Shown here: positions 62,849 to 64,000 of the stretch, piece by piece
Numbering within the stretch: position 1 is the first letter of the stretch
Layout of the letters: the number at the start of each line of letters is the position of its first letter
Assembly: GCA_041664345.1 (NCBI GenBank)
Contig: JBAYKX010000007.1
Coordinates: 68,760 to 132,759, forward strand
Direction of reading: 5' to 3'
Length of the DNA stretch: 64,000 nt
DNA from: GWE2-40-63 sp041664345
GTDB lineage: Bacteria > Bacteroidota > Bacteroidia > Bacteroidales > SZUA-534
Program-made: the position numbers and the translations under genes
The notes under the pieces: generated by a model
Seen by the model: the letters and a program-made list of their open reading frames with translations, nothing else
Told to the model about the DNA's origin: nothing
Databases searched by the model: none

Positions 62849-63826
62849 TTATTCAAAAGGATATTTTAAATTCATCTCCTTTCTAATAGCATCCATTAAC
62901 TGCATCATAAGCAAGGAGCGGGATAGAGGCATTACATCGCTTTCTGTTTTACCAAGTTGGAGCATTTCACCCACGTGTTGGGCCTCGTGATTGTACCCCA
63001 AGGTGGTACTTTCGTCAATAAAAGTTTCCACCCCATTATCGTTGGTTAATTGAGCCTTTTTGCTCATCCAAAAACTAGAAATTACAATCATTCCTTTGGT
63101 GCCGTAAATGATGGCTTCATTTTTTAATTGTGCAGTAAAGGTGCTGCTCAACTGGGCTAAAATCCCATTTTGGTATTTAATTTGAATGACGTTGGTTTCG
63201 TCAATTCCGGTAGTACTTAGCACCGATTGCACTTGTACGGTTTCAATTTTGGACTGAGCTACCATTTCAGCCATAGTAAGTGGGTAAATTCCTATATCGA
63301 GTAGCGCTCCCCCGGCAAGTTCCGGGTTGTACAACCGGTTTTTGGGGTCCGAATTTCCAGCATAGCCAAATTCTACACGTATCATTTTCACGGTTCCTAT
63401 TTTCCCTTCCTTTAACCACTGCATGACCTTTTGAACCGCAGGTAAGAATGGGGTCCACATGGCTTCCATAAAAAAAAGGTTCTGCTTTTTAGCCAATTGA
63501 ATCAATTGTTCTAATTGTATAGCGTTTACGGTTACCGGTTTTTCGCACAACACATGCTTACCATGCTCCAAACAAAGGGCAACCTGTTCAAAGTGAAAAT
63601 TATGCGGCGTGGCAATGTAAATAATGTCAACATCAGGGTTTTGAACCAGTTCCTGATAACTACCGAACCAATTACTAATGTTATATTTTAAAGCAAATTC
63701 CTTTGCATTGTCAAAAGATCGTGATCCTACAGCAACTATTTTTCCGTTAGTAACGGCACTAAAATCAGCTGCGAATTTTTCGGCAATTCGGCCGGCCCCT
63801 AATATTCCCCAATGGATTGGTTTCAT
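62849..63826 (-). CDS. Gfo/Idh/MocA-family NAD(P)-dependent oxidoreductase
   Basis: A 325-residue enzyme. Nucleotide-binding start HWGILGAGRIAEKFAADF (GxGxxA type), the substrate/cofactor block LEHGKHVLCEKPVTVNAIQL with the conserved EKP, and GGALLDIGIYPLTMAEM with the family's DxGxY block. Length is normal. The family oxidises sugars, inositols or reduces dihydrodiols; the substrate here is unknown. It is first of a two-gene run with the NadD-like gene. Confidence 0.88.
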   Translation of the reverse strand: MKPIHWGILGAGRIAEKFAADFSAVTNGKIVAVGSRSFDNAKEFALKYNISNWFGSYQELVQNPDVDIIYIATPHNFHFEQVALCLEHGKHVLCEKPVTVNAIQLEQLIQLAKKQNLFFMEAMWTPFLPAVQKVMQWLKEGKIGTVKMIRVEFGYAGNSDPKNRLYNPELAGGALLDIGIYPLTMAEMVAQSKIETVQVQSVLSTTGIDETNVIQIKYQNGILAQLSSTFTAQLKNEAIIYGTKGMIVISSFWMSKKAQLTNDNGVETFIDESTTLGYNHEAQHVGEMLQLGKTESDVMPLSRSLLMMQLMDAIRKEMNLKYPFE

Positions 63827-64000
63827 TTGTTTATAATTTTATCAAGTACTAAATTAAAAAAAAAGCCCCATCCTAACGGAGGCCACTGAAAAAGTATCTA
63901 TTATTTCATGTAGTCCATAAAAGGATAACTGGCAGGTGAAGACCAATTCTTCATCTACCAGTTTTTTTTAAGTGTGAAGTGTATTTTTTCTGGTTAAAAG
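63827..64000. other. Gap at the right edge, possible insertion-sequence end
   Basis: No gene is seen. GGCCACTGAAAAAGT (63881-63895) resembles a transposon end, and CTGGCAGGTGAAGA (63932-63945) can pair imperfectly with TCTTCATCTACCAG (63950-63964 region) before a T-run, as a terminator would. The sequence ends before a transposase could be seen. Confidence 0.3.

Overview
The window comes from a bacterium of the phylum Bacteroidota. The evidence is AT-rich DNA, TAnnTTTG-type -7 promoter boxes, few Shine-Dalgarno sequences, and typical families of the phylum: an IPExxxVDY protein beside rnc/fabF/acpP, GH3, DUF2147, DUF5723, an OmpA protein with TPR and PD40 repeats, and LytTR two-component genes. 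The sequence does not settle the genus.

Positions 1 to about 21,530 are most of a prophage that runs off the left edge. Almost all its genes lie on the minus strand, so it reads right to left. A divergent control region (20873-21024) separates a plus-strand repressor-like gene from a long early operon. That operon holds two small regulators, a DUF4406 protein, a complete diversity-generating retroelement (DGR: target gene with variable repeat, template repeat, reverse transcriptase), a C5-cytosine and an N6-adenine methyltransferase, a primase/helicase, several small proteins, an ASCH-like protein, a Gp37/Gp68 (DUF5131) protein, a membrane protein, an HslV/proteasome-like Ntn hydrolase and a PAPS-reductase/DndC-like protein. 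It ends at a terminator (6288-6315). A cluster of TGTAATG repeats comes next. Then follow the structural genes: unknown proteins, an S49 protease/scaffold fusion, the likely major capsid protein and more virion candidates. No integrase, terminase, portal or tail genes are in the window. At the right edge, 18 bases resembling a tRNA 3' end sit just before a terminator and may mark the attachment site.

Positions 21,700-41,900 are ordinary chromosome: nitroreductase, M23 peptidase, dxr, rseP, GH3, HAD hydrolase, MFS transporter, DUF2147, the IPExxxVDY-rnc-fabF-acpP cluster, tRNA-Cys, folB, glnS, a TPR/PAS/SpoIIE phosphatase and a C1 peptidase. Positions 42,000-64,000 hold tRNA-Arg, a three-gene envelope operon (OmpA/PorE-like, lipoprotein, DUF5723), a damaged LytS/LytTR two-component pair, an SGNH esterase, a DMT transporter, a large multi-PAS histidine kinase, a decayed ATPase, surface-polysaccharide genes, a NadD-like protein and a Gfo/Idh/MocA oxidoreductase.

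The strongest finding is the DGR. Over 82 aligned bases, template and variable repeats differ at 16 positions, and every one is an adenine in the template. Several genes, including fabF, are broken by one-base changes in homopolymers. This points to sequence errors in at least some cases and should be kept in mind when reading any pseudogene here.
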